64,000 bases of DNA from Gammaproteobacteria bacterium (GTDB taxonomy: Bacteria > Pseudomonadota > Gammaproteobacteria > Steroidobacterales > Steroidobacteraceae), in assembly GCA_016874235.1 (NCBI GenBank), contig VGUJ01000001.1:186001-250000 (forward strand), in the 5' to 3' direction. The notes beneath the pieces are model-generated. The model saw only the letters and a list, made by a program, of their open reading frames with translations, was not told the origin of the DNA and made no database searches. Positions 51,887 to 61,310 of the stretch are shown here, piece after piece; within the stretch, counting starts at the first letter, position 1, and every line of letters begins with the position of its first letter. Position numbers and translations under genes: made by a program.

Positions 51887-52438
51887 ATGGCATTGCTCGA
51901 CATCCTCGAATTTCCGGATCCCCGACTGCGAACCCGTGCCGTGCCGGTGACGGCTTTCGATGGCGAGCTCTCTCGGCTCATCGACGACATGTTCGAGACG
52001 ATGTATGCCGCGCCGGGTATCGGGCTTGCGGCGTCGCAGGTGGACGTTCATCGACAACTCATCGTGATGGATTGCAGCAATGACCGCAGTGATCCTTTGG
52101 TCTTTATCAACCCCGAGATTCTCTCGCGCGAAAACGTGGGCGTGATGGAGGAGGGGTGCCTATCTGTCCCTGGAATTTTTGACGAAGTCGAGCGCGCACA
52201 ACGCGTACGTGTACGAGCGAAGGATCGCGACGGTAAGGTATTCGAATGCGAGCTCGACGGTATTCGTGCCGTTTGCCTTCAGCACGAGATGGATCATCTC
52301 GATGGCAAGTTGTTCGTCGACTACCTCTCGATGCTGAAGCGAGACCGGATTCGCAAGAAACTTGAGAAAGAGCGCCGTGATCGGCCCGCCAAGCAGGAGT
52401 CGGACAAGGTTCCTGCCGGCGCAGCGCTCGGTCGCTGA
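51887..52438 (+). CDS. def: Peptide deformylase
   Basis: 183 residues from the ATG at 51887. Motif 1 GIGLAASQ, motif 2 EGCLSVPG (metal-binding Cys) and motif 3 QHEMDHLDG (HExxH) are all exact. It removes formyl groups from nascent N-termini, using Fe2+ in the cytoplasm. The open frame extends upstream but [15 protein letters not shown] is the conserved start. It forms a unit with fmt, whose product adds the formyl group, 19 bp downstream. Confidence 0.97.
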   Translation: MALLDILEFPDPRLRTRAVPVTAFDGELSRLIDDMFETMYAAPGIGLAASQVDVHRQLIVMDCSNDRSDPLVFINPEILSRENVGVMEEGCLSVPGIFDEVERAQRVRVRAKDRDGKVFECELDGIRAVCLQHEMDHLDGKLFVDYLSMLKRDRIRKKLEKERRDRPAKQESDKVPAGAALGR

Positions 52439-52457
52439 CTTCAGACCTCTCGCCCCG

Positions 52458-53390
52458 ATGCGAATCGTTTTTGCCGGTACGCCGGACTTTGCGGTGCCCC
52501 CGCTCGCTGCACTCGTGCAGTCGGGACATGAGGTCGTCGGCGTACTGACGCAGCCGGATCGTCCTGCCGGACGCGGAAGAACTCTTTCGTCGAGTGCCGT
52601 CAAAGAATTCGCACTCAAACACGCGCTGTCGCTTGCGCAGCCCCAAACCTTGCGTACGGCAGAAGGTCGTGCGGCGCTCGAGGCCTGGCGACCCGATGTA
52701 CTTGTGGTCGTCGCTTATGGACTGATCTTGCCCACCGAGGCGCTGGCTATCCCGAAACATGGATGTCTCAATATTCATGCGTCGTTACTGCCACGGTGGC
52801 GGGGTGCCGCTCCGGTACAGCGCGCCATCCTCGCGGGGGATACTGAAACGGGTGTGACGATCATGCAGATGGACGCGGGGCTCGATACGGGACCGATCCT
52901 GTTGCAGCGAGCGCTGACCCTCTCGGATATCGACGATTCGGTCTCCGTGCTCGAGAAGCTTGCGAAACTCGGTGCACCCGCGCTTCTCGAAGTGCTGGCG
53001 GGCATCGAGTCGGGTTCGCTCGTGTCGAGGCCACAACCCTTGGACGGCGTCACCTACGCCAAAAAAATCGAGAAATCGGAGGCGCGCATCGATTGGCGGC
53101 GCGCTGCGTCGGAGATCGATCGTCAAATTCGGGCCTTCAGACCTTGGCCGATCGCCGAGACGACTCATCAGGGTGAGCAGGTTCGGGTGCATCGCGCGCA
53201 AGTCCTACCTGTCTCAACCGCGACATCCCGACCCCCTGGCTCGATTCTCGGGCTTGAAGACGGTCTTATTCTCGTGGCTTGCGGTGAAGCGGTGCTCGGT
53301 ATCGCCGAACTGCAACGCGCTGGGCGTCGCAGTATGACCGCTCGTGAATTTGCCAATAGCCTACGTTCCACTGAGGAATTTTTTGAATGA
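52458..53390 (+). CDS. fmt: Methionyl-tRNA formyltransferase
   Basis: 310 residues from the ATG at 52458 (MRIVFAGTPDFAVPPLAAL). The formyltetrahydrofolate site and catalytic loop are in HASLLPRWRGAAPVQRAIL, with the SLLP signature; the C-terminal tRNA-binding domain follows. It formylates initiator Met-tRNA. Nineteen bp after def and overlapping rsmB by 4 bp, the standard gammaproteobacterial order. Confidence 0.97.
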   Translation: MRIVFAGTPDFAVPPLAALVQSGHEVVGVLTQPDRPAGRGRTLSSSAVKEFALKHALSLAQPQTLRTAEGRAALEAWRPDVLVVVAYGLILPTEALAIPKHGCLNIHASLLPRWRGAAPVQRAILAGDTETGVTIMQMDAGLDTGPILLQRALTLSDIDDSVSVLEKLAKLGAPALLEVLAGIESGSLVSRPQPLDGVTYAKKIEKSEARIDWRRAASEIDRQIRAFRPWPIAETTHQGEQVRVHRAQVLPVSTATSRPPGSILGLEDGLILVACGEAVLGIAELQRAGRRSMTAREFANSLRSTEEFFE

Positions 53391-54772
53391 ACGCCGATGC
53401 AGAGGTCATGGAATCGCAGTCCGCAAAAGGCGATTCTCGACTCGCCCCAGGCGCCGCGACGCTCGCGGCTGCGGTGGAAGCCGTCAGCGCCGTAGCCCAT
53501 TCGGGTCGCTCCGCCGATTTCGCTCTGCAAGCGGCGGACGAGCGTGGTGATCGAGCGGCTGTCCGCGCCATCGCTCTCGGCACTCTTCGTTGGTATCTCA
53601 GGCTTGCGCCGGCGCTTTCGTCCATCGTCGATCGCCCGGCCGAAGACATTCCACCGCTACTTCGCTCGCTTCTCGTGACCGCTGCGCATCAGATCGAGTA
53701 CTCGCGCTCGGCTCCTGAGGTGAGCGTTCACCTTGCTGTAGATGCCGCTCGAGCGCTCGGACTCGGACGGGCGACAGGATTCGTGAATGCCGTGCTGCGC
53801 CGATTTGTTCGTGAGCGCGACGATCTACTCGAGCGCGCAGATCGAGATCTTGCGACGCGGGTTGCGCATCCTAAGTGGTTTGTCGATCGACTCGAGTCGG
53901 TTTATCGCGATCGAGCGAGCTCGATACTTGCGGCGAACAACGAGCATCCGCCCATGACGCTTCGAGTCGCACCCTCGACCGCCGTTGCAGACTATCTCGC
54001 CGAACTTGCAGCGGCAGGGCGCGAGGCATTCGCGCTTGAAACCCCGCCGGGGGCGGTGGTGCTTACTCAATCCATTCCGGTCGCGGGTCTACCCGGCTTC
54101 GCAGAGGGCCGGGTGTCGGTGCAGGATGCAGGTGCGCAGTTCGCGGCGTGGCTACTCGACGTACAGCCGGGGCATCGTGTGCTCGATGCCTGTGCGGCAC
54201 CCGGAGGCAAGAGCGCGCATATCTTGCAGCGACAACCGAAGATCGAGTTACTCGCCGTCGATGACGATGCAGCGCGTCTCGCGCTCGTCTCATCTACTTT
54301 TGAGCGTATCGGCGCTTCTCCCTCTCGCGCTCGAACTCGCCTTGCGGATCTCGCAGACCCCGAAGCACTCTCGGATGAATTGCATTTCGATCGGATTCTC
54401 GTCGATGCACCGTGTTCGGCCACGGGGGTGATTCGACGTCATCCAGATATCAAGTTGCTTCGTCGAACGGAGGACGGCGCGCGATTCGCGGCGCTTCAAA
54501 AGCGGATTCTCGGCCATTGCTTTTCTAAGCTGATACCGGGCGGAAAGCTCGTTTATGCCACCTGCTCCGTGTTACCCGAAGAGAACGAGGCGGTAGTGAA
54601 AGCCTTTTTGGCGGCTACCCCGGAGGCGAAGGTGGTGCCGTGGCCGGAGGACATCGTTCTACCCCCGGGGGCTCTGCGTCGCGAGGTCGGTGTACAGCTG
54701 ATTCCAGCGCCGGGTCAGGCGTCGACGGACGGCTTCTATTATGCTTGCCTCGTTCGGGATAGAGGCGCATGA
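53387..54772 (+). CDS. rsmB: 16S rRNA (cytosine967-C5)-methyltransferase RsmB
   Basis: 461 residues with an N-terminal NusB-like RNA-binding domain (ATGFVNAVLRRF at its end) and a C-terminal SAM domain. DACAAPGGKSAHILQ binds SAM; the two catalytic cysteines of m5C enzymes are in VDAPCSATGVIRRHPDIK and YATCSVLPEEN. The N-terminus has about 25 extra residues relative to E. coli, and a downstream start is possible. It overlaps fmt and the DUF4390 gene by 4 bp each. Confidence 0.96.
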   Translation: MNADAEVMESQSAKGDSRLAPGAATLAAAVEAVSAVAHSGRSADFALQAADERGDRAAVRAIALGTLRWYLRLAPALSSIVDRPAEDIPPLLRSLLVTAAHQIEYSRSAPEVSVHLAVDAARALGLGRATGFVNAVLRRFVRERDDLLERADRDLATRVAHPKWFVDRLESVYRDRASSILAANNEHPPMTLRVAPSTAVADYLAELAAAGREAFALETPPGAVVLTQSIPVAGLPGFAEGRVSVQDAGAQFAAWLLDVQPGHRVLDACAAPGGKSAHILQRQPKIELLAVDDDAARLALVSSTFERIGASPSRARTRLADLADPEALSDELHFDRILVDAPCSATGVIRRHPDIKLLRRTEDGARFAALQKRILGHCFSKLIPGGKLVYATCSVLPEENEAVVKAFLAATPEAKVVPWPEDIVLPPGALRREVGVQLIPAPGQASTDGFYYACLVRDRGA

Positions 54773-55380
54773 CCACAAAGGACGGAAAAGCCCGGCAGCT
54801 GTGGGTCAGAATCATGACCATGGTCTGTCTTTGGCTCGCAGGAGCGATGCCTTGGCAGTGGCCGGAACTCCGCGCCGATCCGCTCGAAGGAACCCTCGAA
54901 GTTCAGTCCGCGTTTGTCAATGTGGTGGGCGGGGTTTACCAGCTGCACGTGAAGACCCGATATTCCTCGAGTGACGAAACGGCCAGCGCGTTACGGGATG
55001 GTGTTTCGTTGTCCTACGACGTCGACGTAGAAGTCGCGCGCGAGCGGCGTTTCTGGGCCAATGAAAACATCGTGACGCTGCAGCTGAGACGAGAGCTGAG
55101 TTATCACTCTGTCAGCGAGCGCTATGTGGTGCGTGATCCTCTGCTCGATGACGAGCAAAAATCATACGCCACGCTCGATGAAGCGCTCGCCGCGCTAGGC
55201 AGCATTGAAAGCTGGCCAATTCTCGTGGTTTCACAAGTCGTTGAGCCGGGGGCTTACCTCGTCAGTGTCCGGGCCAGTGTGCGGCGTGGACGTCTCACCG
55301 ATGCGCTGCGCGCGCTCATGTTCTGGTCGGATGACTGGCAACGAGAGAGCGAGTGGTATTCATGGTCGCTGCCGCGCTGA
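54769..55380 (+). CDS. DUF4390 family protein
   Basis: 203 residues. A hydrophobic N-terminal segment (about 12-28) is a signal peptide or anchor, followed by a beta-rich domain (LEVQSAFVNVVGGVYQLHVK, then RYVVRDPLLDDEQKSYATLD and DWQRESEWYSWSLPR). This is the DUF4390 pattern; family genes sit directly upstream of ntrY in many beta- and gammaproteobacteria. No function is known; proximity suggests an extracytoplasmic partner of the NtrY kinase. The gene overlaps rsmB by 4 bp and ntrY by about 19 bp. Confidence 0.85.
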   Translation: MTTKDGKARQLWVRIMTMVCLWLAGAMPWQWPELRADPLEGTLEVQSAFVNVVGGVYQLHVKTRYSSSDETASALRDGVSLSYDVDVEVARERRFWANENIVTLQLRRELSYHSVSERYVVRDPLLDDEQKSYATLDEALAALGSIESWPILVVSQVVEPGAYLVSVRASVRRGRLTDALRALMFWSDDWQRESEWYSWSLPR

Positions 55381-57602
55381 GCAATCGTCGCACTCGTATC
55401 GTGATCGCGATTTGGATCGCGGTCGTCGTTGGTGCGCTCTTCGCGCTCTTCTTGTCTGCGCAGAACTCTGAGCAATTTGGTCGACTGCAGCCCTGGATCT
55501 TGCTCGCGAGTGCAGCGGCTGTTGTCGTGATCATTGGACTGCTTGCGCGAAAAATTTATCAGCTCGTCTCGGCCTATCGCAGCGGCGTGCCGGGTTCTCG
55601 ACTGACCTCCCGAACCGTACTCGTGTTCAGCGCCTTAGTGGCGCTCCCCTTGCTGACGGTCTATATATTCTCGCTCGAGTTTTTGAATCGTGGCATCGAC
55701 AGTTGGTTTCGCGTGGAAATCAAGCAAGGTCTCAACGACGCCGTGGTGCTGTCGCGATCAGCGCTCGATCTTCGCATGCGTGAATATGGTGGACGGACCG
55801 AGCGTTTTGCCGCATCGCTGTCCAATCAGAGCGCGGGGGGCGCGCTCTTTGCATTGGACGAAGAGCTTCGAAGCTCTGGAGCCAGCGAGATCGTACTCTA
55901 TGGCGAATACGAAAGAATCGTCGGCGCTGCGAGTCAGGAGGTTGCGGACGCGTTGCCCGATCGCCCGCCTGCCGACCTTGTTCGTGCCGTCTCGAGTGGA
56001 TCAACTTATCTGAGTCTTGAGCCCGTCGGCGATTCCCGCTACCTGATCCGTACTGCTGCGCCGATTCCAGGCACGCCGTTCTCGCGAGGCGATGCGCGGT
56101 TCGTCGTCGTGGTCTACGAACTTCCTAGGCAGTTCGCCGAGCTGACCGATACGGTTCAGCGCTCCTATTCGCAGTATGGCGATCTCGCGGCGTTACGCGA
56201 ACCATTGAAATACAGCTTCAGGCTCACGCTGACGATGGTGCTGCTCGTTACTTTGCTCGGAGCCATCTACGGCGCTATTTACTCAGCAGAGATTTTGTTC
56301 AAACCCGTACAGGATCTCATGGCAGGTACACGTGCGGTCGCCAAGGGTGATTTCGGCATGCGTGTGCCGCTGACGTCTCATGACGAGATGGGTTTTCTCG
56401 TGCAATCGTTCAACGATATGACCAAGAGGCTGCGACGCGCACGAGAGGAAACAGAAAGTAGTCGTGCAGCGGTTGAGCGTGAACGCGAGCGGCTCGCGAT
56501 TATTTTAGCTCGTCTTTCGGCGGGAGTGATCACGGTCGATCGTAATCTACTCGTTCAGCGAGTCAACGAATCAGCCGGAAGCATTTTGGGCGTCGATCTC
56601 AGCTCGACGGTGGGCCGTGTGCTTGGCCTGGGCGCTAACGCCGAGACGGGTCTGCTATCGGCCTTTGTTGTGGAATTACGATCGAGATTCGCGACGGGGC
56701 GCGATGAATGGCGCGAACAAATCGAGTTGCAGTCCGCCTCGAGTAAAGCCGGTTCACGGGTGCTCGTCTGTGCCTGTGTTCCGCTGCCTAAAGAAGAAAG
56801 TGGAGCAGAGCAGTTCGTCATCGTCTTTGACGATGTGACCCATTTGTTACAGGCGCAACGCGATGCGGCATGGGGCGAGGTGGCGCGTCGCTTGGCTCAC
56901 GAGATCAAAAATCCGCTCACCCCAATACAGCTCTCCGCGGAAAGATTGCGCCGGAAGTTGTTACCGGCTTTATCGGGGTCCGATGCGGATATGGTCGAGC
57001 GCTCGACTCACACCATCGTTCAGCAAGTCGAGTCGATGAAGCAGATGGTGAACGACTTTAGCGAGTACGCCCGGGCGCCAGCAATGCAAGTTGCGATTTT
57101 CGACCTCAATCGTCTCGTGACCGAGGTGACGGATCTTTATCGATCGCAGGATGCGGCGATCGAGATGGTGACTCATCTTGGGGAGACGCTTTCGGAGATC
57201 GAGGCGGATCGATCCCGTATCAGGCAGGTCCTCAACAACCTCTTGGCGAACGCATTCGAAGCGCTAGAAGGGGTTCGACCGGCGGTGATCGAGATCCGGA
57301 CGTCGGCAATCACGCTGGAGGGGCATACGTTCATCGAATTGGCCGTCGCCGACAACGGACCCGGGTTCCAGTCCGACATGATCGGCCGGGTATTCGATCC
57401 TTATGTCACCAGTAAGCCGCGCGGTACGGGTCTCGGCCTCGCCATCGTCAAAAAGATCGTTGAAGATCATCGTGGACGCATCGAGTTGGGGAATCGTCCC
57501 TCGGGCGGTGCTATGGTCCGTGTTATGTTCCCGGTATCGGAGCAAGAGAGGGCGATAGCCCCCGGCGCCGAACAGGGGGAGCGGAGGAGGGAGCGGGCAT
57601 GA
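55362..57602 (+). CDS. ntrY: NtrY-like membrane sensor histidine kinase
   Basis: 746 residues from the ATG at 55362; a GTG at 55353 is also in frame. Three N-terminal membrane helices (about 13-33, 43-61 and 87-107), a periplasmic domain, a further helix near 285-310 and a HAMP linker (FKPVQDLMAGTRAVAKGDFG) precede a PAS domain (RERLAIILARLSAGVITVDR). The phospho-acceptor is about His513 in RRLAHEIKNPLTPIQL, then N-box NNLLANAFEAL and G-boxes DNGPGF and GTGLGLAIVKKI. It phosphorylates the NtrX protein encoded by the overlapping next gene and is linked to nitrogen, redox or envelope control. Confidence 0.93.
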   Translation: MVAAALSNRRTRIVIAIWIAVVVGALFALFLSAQNSEQFGRLQPWILLASAAAVVVIIGLLARKIYQLVSAYRSGVPGSRLTSRTVLVFSALVALPLLTVYIFSLEFLNRGIDSWFRVEIKQGLNDAVVLSRSALDLRMREYGGRTERFAASLSNQSAGGALFALDEELRSSGASEIVLYGEYERIVGAASQEVADALPDRPPADLVRAVSSGSTYLSLEPVGDSRYLIRTAAPIPGTPFSRGDARFVVVVYELPRQFAELTDTVQRSYSQYGDLAALREPLKYSFRLTLTMVLLVTLLGAIYGAIYSAEILFKPVQDLMAGTRAVAKGDFGMRVPLTSHDEMGFLVQSFNDMTKRLRRAREETESSRAAVERERERLAIILARLSAGVITVDRNLLVQRVNESAGSILGVDLSSTVGRVLGLGANAETGLLSAFVVELRSRFATGRDEWREQIELQSASSKAGSRVLVCACVPLPKEESGAEQFVIVFDDVTHLLQAQRDAAWGEVARRLAHEIKNPLTPIQLSAERLRRKLLPALSGSDADMVERSTHTIVQQVESMKQMVNDFSEYARAPAMQVAIFDLNRLVTEVTDLYRSQDAAIEMVTHLGETLSEIEADRSRIRQVLNNLLANAFEALEGVRPAVIEIRTSAITLEGHTFIELAVADNGPGFQSDMIGRVFDPYVTSKPRGTGLGLAIVKKIVEDHRGRIELGNRPSGGAMVRVMFPVSEQERAIAPGAEQGERRRERA

Positions 57603-58948
57603 GTGCAGCACGCATTCTTGTAGTGGATGATGAGGCGGATATCCGCGGTCTCGTCAAAGAAATTTTGAGCGAAGAAGGGTATGAGGTGGACGTCGCGGCG
57701 AACGGGGCCGAGGCCCGCGCGCTGCGTCAACGTCATCAACCCGATCTCGTGCTGCTCGATATCTGGATGCCCGATGTCGATGGCATCACCTTGCTTCGCG
57801 AATGGTCCTCGACCACGGCCAATTCATGCGCCGTCGTGATGATGTCTGGACACGGTACGGTCGATACTGCCGTTGAGGCGACCCGACTCGGCGCGATGGA
57901 CTTCGTCGAAAAGCCGTTGTCACTCGCCAAGTTGTTGCGAACCGTCGAGAAGGCGCTCGAGGGAGCGCGAGCGCGCAAAACGTCAGCCAAGACCAAGTCG
58001 AGCGCGATTGCCACCCCAGTCGGAAAGAGTCGTCAGGTTCAGCAGTTGCGAAACGAGCTGCTTCGACACGCCACTAGTGACGCCTCGCTGATGTTGATCG
58101 GCGAATTTGGCTCCGGCCGAGAGGCTTTTGCGCGGTTTGTACACGATCATGGTTCGCGCGCGGCCAAGCCGTTTGTGGCAATCGTCTCGAGTGCACTCCG
58201 TGAGCTCGATGCTGAGACGGCCCTGTTCGGACAAGGGGATCGGGGCGGCATGATCGAGGAGGTGAGCGACGGTACGTTGTTCATTAATGAGATCGGCGAT
58301 CTTCCGCCGGCGGCACAGCGCGCGTTGCTCGGGCTGCTCGAGACCCGCAGCTATTCGCGCCTTGGCGATTCGAAATCCCGACCTTTCCACGCACGCATCA
58401 TCTGCTCAGCGCAACCGGATATCGAGCAAGGAGTCTTGCGCCATGACTTGCTGTCGCATCTGAGTGCTGCTCTCACGCGAGTACCTCCGCTCAGGGAGTA
58501 TGCGGAGGATGTCCCTGATCTTCTGCGACACCATGTTGATCGGGTGGTCGACGGCGAGGGCCTCACATTCCGTCGCTTCAGCATCGCCGCACAAAATCGC
58601 CTGCGTAACTACCCGTGGCCGGGGAACGTCCAAGAGTTGCGTACCATGGTCCGTCGTTTGTTACTCCAAGGCGGGGGCGAGGAAGTCTCGCTCGAAGAGA
58701 TTGAGCGCGAGCTTTCGCAGGCCGCGCCTCCCGCCGAGACGTTGGTAAAACAAGATCTTTTGGCCCTGGGTTTGCGCGAAGCGAGAGAACATTTTGAGCG
58801 CGCCTATCTGCAGCAGCAGCTTCTGCTGTGCCACGGGAAAGTAGGTCAGTTGGCCAAACGAGTTGGCATGGAGCGAACGCACCTTTATCGCAAGCTGCGC
58901 GCGCTGGGTGTCGATTTCCGAAGCGTGTCGGACGACGTCGAAGCTTAA
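57599..58948 (+). CDS. ntrX: NtrX-like response regulator with a degenerate AAA+ domain
   Basis: 449 residues. The receiver domain is normal, with phospho-acceptor Asp54 (LLDIWMPDVDG) and Lys105. The AAA+ domain is altered: Walker A is GEFGSGRE (168-175) with Arg174 instead of Lys; the GAFTGA sigma-54 contact loop is absent, replaced by GQGDRGGM (211-218); and Walker B reads LFINEIGDL with Asn230 for Asp. The C-terminal Fis-type HTH (GKVGQLAKRVGMERTHLYRKL) is intact. It probably binds DNA and regulates without activating sigma-54. It overlaps ntrY by 4 bp. Confidence 0.93.
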   Translation: MSAARILVVDDEADIRGLVKEILSEEGYEVDVAANGAEARALRQRHQPDLVLLDIWMPDVDGITLLREWSSTTANSCAVVMMSGHGTVDTAVEATRLGAMDFVEKPLSLAKLLRTVEKALEGARARKTSAKTKSSAIATPVGKSRQVQQLRNELLRHATSDASLMLIGEFGSGREAFARFVHDHGSRAAKPFVAIVSSALRELDAETALFGQGDRGGMIEEVSDGTLFINEIGDLPPAAQRALLGLLETRSYSRLGDSKSRPFHARIICSAQPDIEQGVLRHDLLSHLSAALTRVPPLREYAEDVPDLLRHHVDRVVDGEGLTFRRFSIAAQNRLRNYPWPGNVQELRTMVRRLLLQGGGEEVSLEEIERELSQAAPPAETLVKQDLLALGLREAREHFERAYLQQQLLLCHGKVGQLAKRVGMERTHLYRKLRALGVDFRSVSDDVEA

Positions 58949-59523
58949 TCGCCGACGCGAATCACGACGGCGTCGATCTCGGCGCGCTGGAGCGCAGCAC
59001 GAGTTCGATTGAGATCATTGAGATTACTGACCGGTCCGATTCGAACTCGGTGTAACACTTCATTTTCGATGGCGATGCGCTGGACGGCCGATTGCACGCC
59101 GAGGCGCAGTAACTTGGCCTGCAGGCGCTCTGCCTCCTCGAGATTTTTGAACATCCCGAGCTGAAGAACGTAGACCCCTGGCCTTTCGATCGGCGTATTG
59201 GGAATCGCCGCGACGGGTGCTTTGGGATCCGTCTCTGGGACGATGACCTCGCTTTTCGGCAGCATTCCGTAAAAATCGTACTCACGCTCAGGTTCTGCCG
59301 CCGTCACCGAGGCCGGGTCTCGCCGGGCGGGCCGCGGCGTCGGCTGATTTTCGTCGATCGAGTTTCGAGCGTCTTTGACAGCCTGCTGCTGCCAAAAAAA
59401 GACCCCCACCGCCACGGCAAGTCCCGCAGCGAGCCCTGCAAAGAATTCACGCGAAAAACTAAACTCGGTGCCGCTACGACGGCCTGTGCGCTTGAAGTCT
59501 CGGCCGATGGGTGTTTTGGTCAC
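58945..59523 (-). CDS. SPOR-domain membrane protein
   Basis: 192 residues. A basic cytoplasmic N-terminus (TKTPIGRDFKRTGRRSG), one membrane helix (about 28-43, FAGLAAGLAVAVGVFFW), a Pro-rich linker and a C-terminal SPOR domain (GVYVLQLGMFKNLEEAERLQ, then LHRVRIGPV). SPOR domains bind denuded peptidoglycan at the septum, so it is probably an FtsN- or DedD-like division-site protein. Encoding it directly after argS is the known position of ftsN-like genes in several proteobacteria. The start overlaps the argS stop by 4 bp; the 3' end overlaps ntrX convergently. Confidence 0.9.
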   Translation of the reverse strand: MTKTPIGRDFKRTGRRSGTEFSFSREFFAGLAAGLAVAVGVFFWQQQAVKDARNSIDENQPTPRPARRDPASVTAAEPEREYDFYGMLPKSEVIVPETDPKAPVAAIPNTPIERPGVYVLQLGMFKNLEEAERLQAKLLRLGVQSAVQRIAIENEVLHRVRIGPVSNLNDLNRTRAALQRAEIDAVVIRVGD

Positions 59524-61292
59524 ATCGACTCCGGAGCCGAGACACCGAGTACCTCGAGGCCATTTCGAAGGACCTGTTGCACGGCGAGTAACGCATAGAC
59601 CCGGGCACTACGAATCTCTGTCTCGGGGACGAGTACGCGTTCGGCGTTGTAGAAGGCGTGCAAGGTCGTCGCGAGTTCGCGCAAGTAGTGTACGAGCGCA
59701 TGGGGTGCGCGCTGCGTAGCCGACTGTCGGATGACCTCAGGGTAGCGCGATACGCACGAGAGCATGGCTTCGGCCTGCGGTCCCGCGAGCAGGGAGGCGC
59801 CTCGATCTAAGACGATTTGGCGCGCGTTCTCTGCATCGTACTCCATGCCTCGGACCGCAAGCTCTTTCATGACGCTCGCGACGCGAGCATGTGCGTACTG
59901 CACGTAAAAAACAGGATTCTCGTTGCTCTTCGATTTTGCAAGATCGAGGTCGAAGTCGAGCGACTGATCGTTGCTACGCATCAGATAAAAGATTCGGCAG
60001 GCGTCGTTACCCACTTCTTCGCGCAGTTGGCGAAGCGTGACGAAATTAGCCTCACGCTTACCCATCGACATCTTGACGCCATTTCTGAACAGCGCGACCA
60101 GTTGGATCAACGGTGCTTCGAGGCAATCGCCAGAATGACCGAAGGCCTGCAGCCCACCGCGTACTCGGGTGACGTAACCGTGATGATCAGCGCCGAGGAC
60201 GTCGATGAGCAAGTCGAACCCCCGTTCGCGCTTGTCGAGGTGATAGGCGATGTCTGAAGCAAAATAAGTTTTGACGCCGTTCTCGCGTACGACGACGCGA
60301 TCTTCATCGTCGCCGAACTGCGTGGCTTTGAACCATTCAGCACCGTCTTTGACGTAAAGCAAATCTTTGGCACGCAGTCTTTCAAGCGCACGGTCGACAG
60401 CGCCGCCTTGAGTGAACGCGCGCTCGGAAATCCAGTTATCGTAGTGAACCCCGTATCCGTCGAGATCATCGCGAATCTCGGCCAGCATCGCGGCGATGCT
60501 CGATTCCAACACGCGCTCCCACGCAGGCTCCCCAATCAGCGTGCGACATCGTGCGATCAGCGCATCGATATGCTTTTCTTTGTCGCCCTCTGGAGCGTCG
60601 GCGGGCAGCCCCTCGAACACCGTTGTCACAGGGTGTCGTAGGGCGTTGCCCTCGCGTTGGTGCAAGGCGTGTGCGACGGGCCGGATGTAGTCACCTCGAT
60701 ACCCGTTTTCCGGAAACTTCAAAACCTCCCCGCAGGCCTCGAGGTAACGAACCCAGACGGACACCGCGAGAATTTCTGTCTGGCGACCCGCGTCGTTGAT
60801 GTAGTACTCGCGAGTGACGACATCGCCTGCTGCGGCGAGCACATTTCCCAAGGCATCCCCAAAGGCCGCTTGACGGCCGTGACCGACGTGCATGGGTCCG
60901 GTGGGATTGGCGGAGACGAACTCGAGCAACACCTTTCGGGGATGCTCGGGGCGGTGGCGCCCGTAGGCCTCGCCCTGTTCGTGGATGCGCACGAGCTCGC
61001 GCGCGTAGAGATCTTTGGCGAGGAAGAAATTGATGAATCCGGCGCCGGCAACTTCCACGCGTTCGACGATGGGCGATGCGGGCAGTGCGGCGATGATGGC
61101 CTCGGCGATCGCTCGAGGCGGTTTGCCCGCAGCTTTTGCCAGGCGCATGGCGATGTTCGAGGCGAAGTCGCCGTGCGCGGAATCACGCGCTCGATCGAGC
61201 ACGATCAGTTGCGGATCGACGGGGCCTGAGCGCAGTGAGCCCTCGAGCGATTGCAGCGCGCGCTGCAGCAGGATGTGCAGGTCTTCTTTCAC
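59520..61292 (-). CDS. argS: Arginyl-tRNA synthetase
   Basis: 590 residues. N-terminal Arg-tRNA additional domain, then VSANPTGPMHVGHGRQAAFGD split across the HIGH-type motif HVGH, and KMSMGKREANFVTLRQL in the KMSKS position. The C-terminal anticodon-binding domain ends in LAVQQVLRNGLEVLGVSAPESM. It charges tRNA-Arg, of which one (CCG) lies at 21719. It is 18 bp downstream of priA and overlaps the SPOR gene by 4 bp. Confidence 0.97.
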   Translation of the reverse strand: MKEDLHILLQRALQSLEGSLRSGPVDPQLIVLDRARDSAHGDFASNIAMRLAKAAGKPPRAIAEAIIAALPASPIVERVEVAGAGFINFFLAKDLYARELVRIHEQGEAYGRHRPEHPRKVLLEFVSANPTGPMHVGHGRQAAFGDALGNVLAAAGDVVTREYYINDAGRQTEILAVSVWVRYLEACGEVLKFPENGYRGDYIRPVAHALHQREGNALRHPVTTVFEGLPADAPEGDKEKHIDALIARCRTLIGEPAWERVLESSIAAMLAEIRDDLDGYGVHYDNWISERAFTQGGAVDRALERLRAKDLLYVKDGAEWFKATQFGDDEDRVVVRENGVKTYFASDIAYHLDKRERGFDLLIDVLGADHHGYVTRVRGGLQAFGHSGDCLEAPLIQLVALFRNGVKMSMGKREANFVTLRQLREEVGNDACRIFYLMRSNDQSLDFDLDLAKSKSNENPVFYVQYAHARVASVMKELAVRGMEYDAENARQIVLDRGASLLAGPQAEAMLSCVSRYPEVIRQSATQRAPHALVHYLRELATTLHAFYNAERVLVPETEIRSARVYALLAVQQVLRNGLEVLGVSAPESM

Positions 61293-61310
61293 GGGCGCGA
61301 TTCTACCGGG

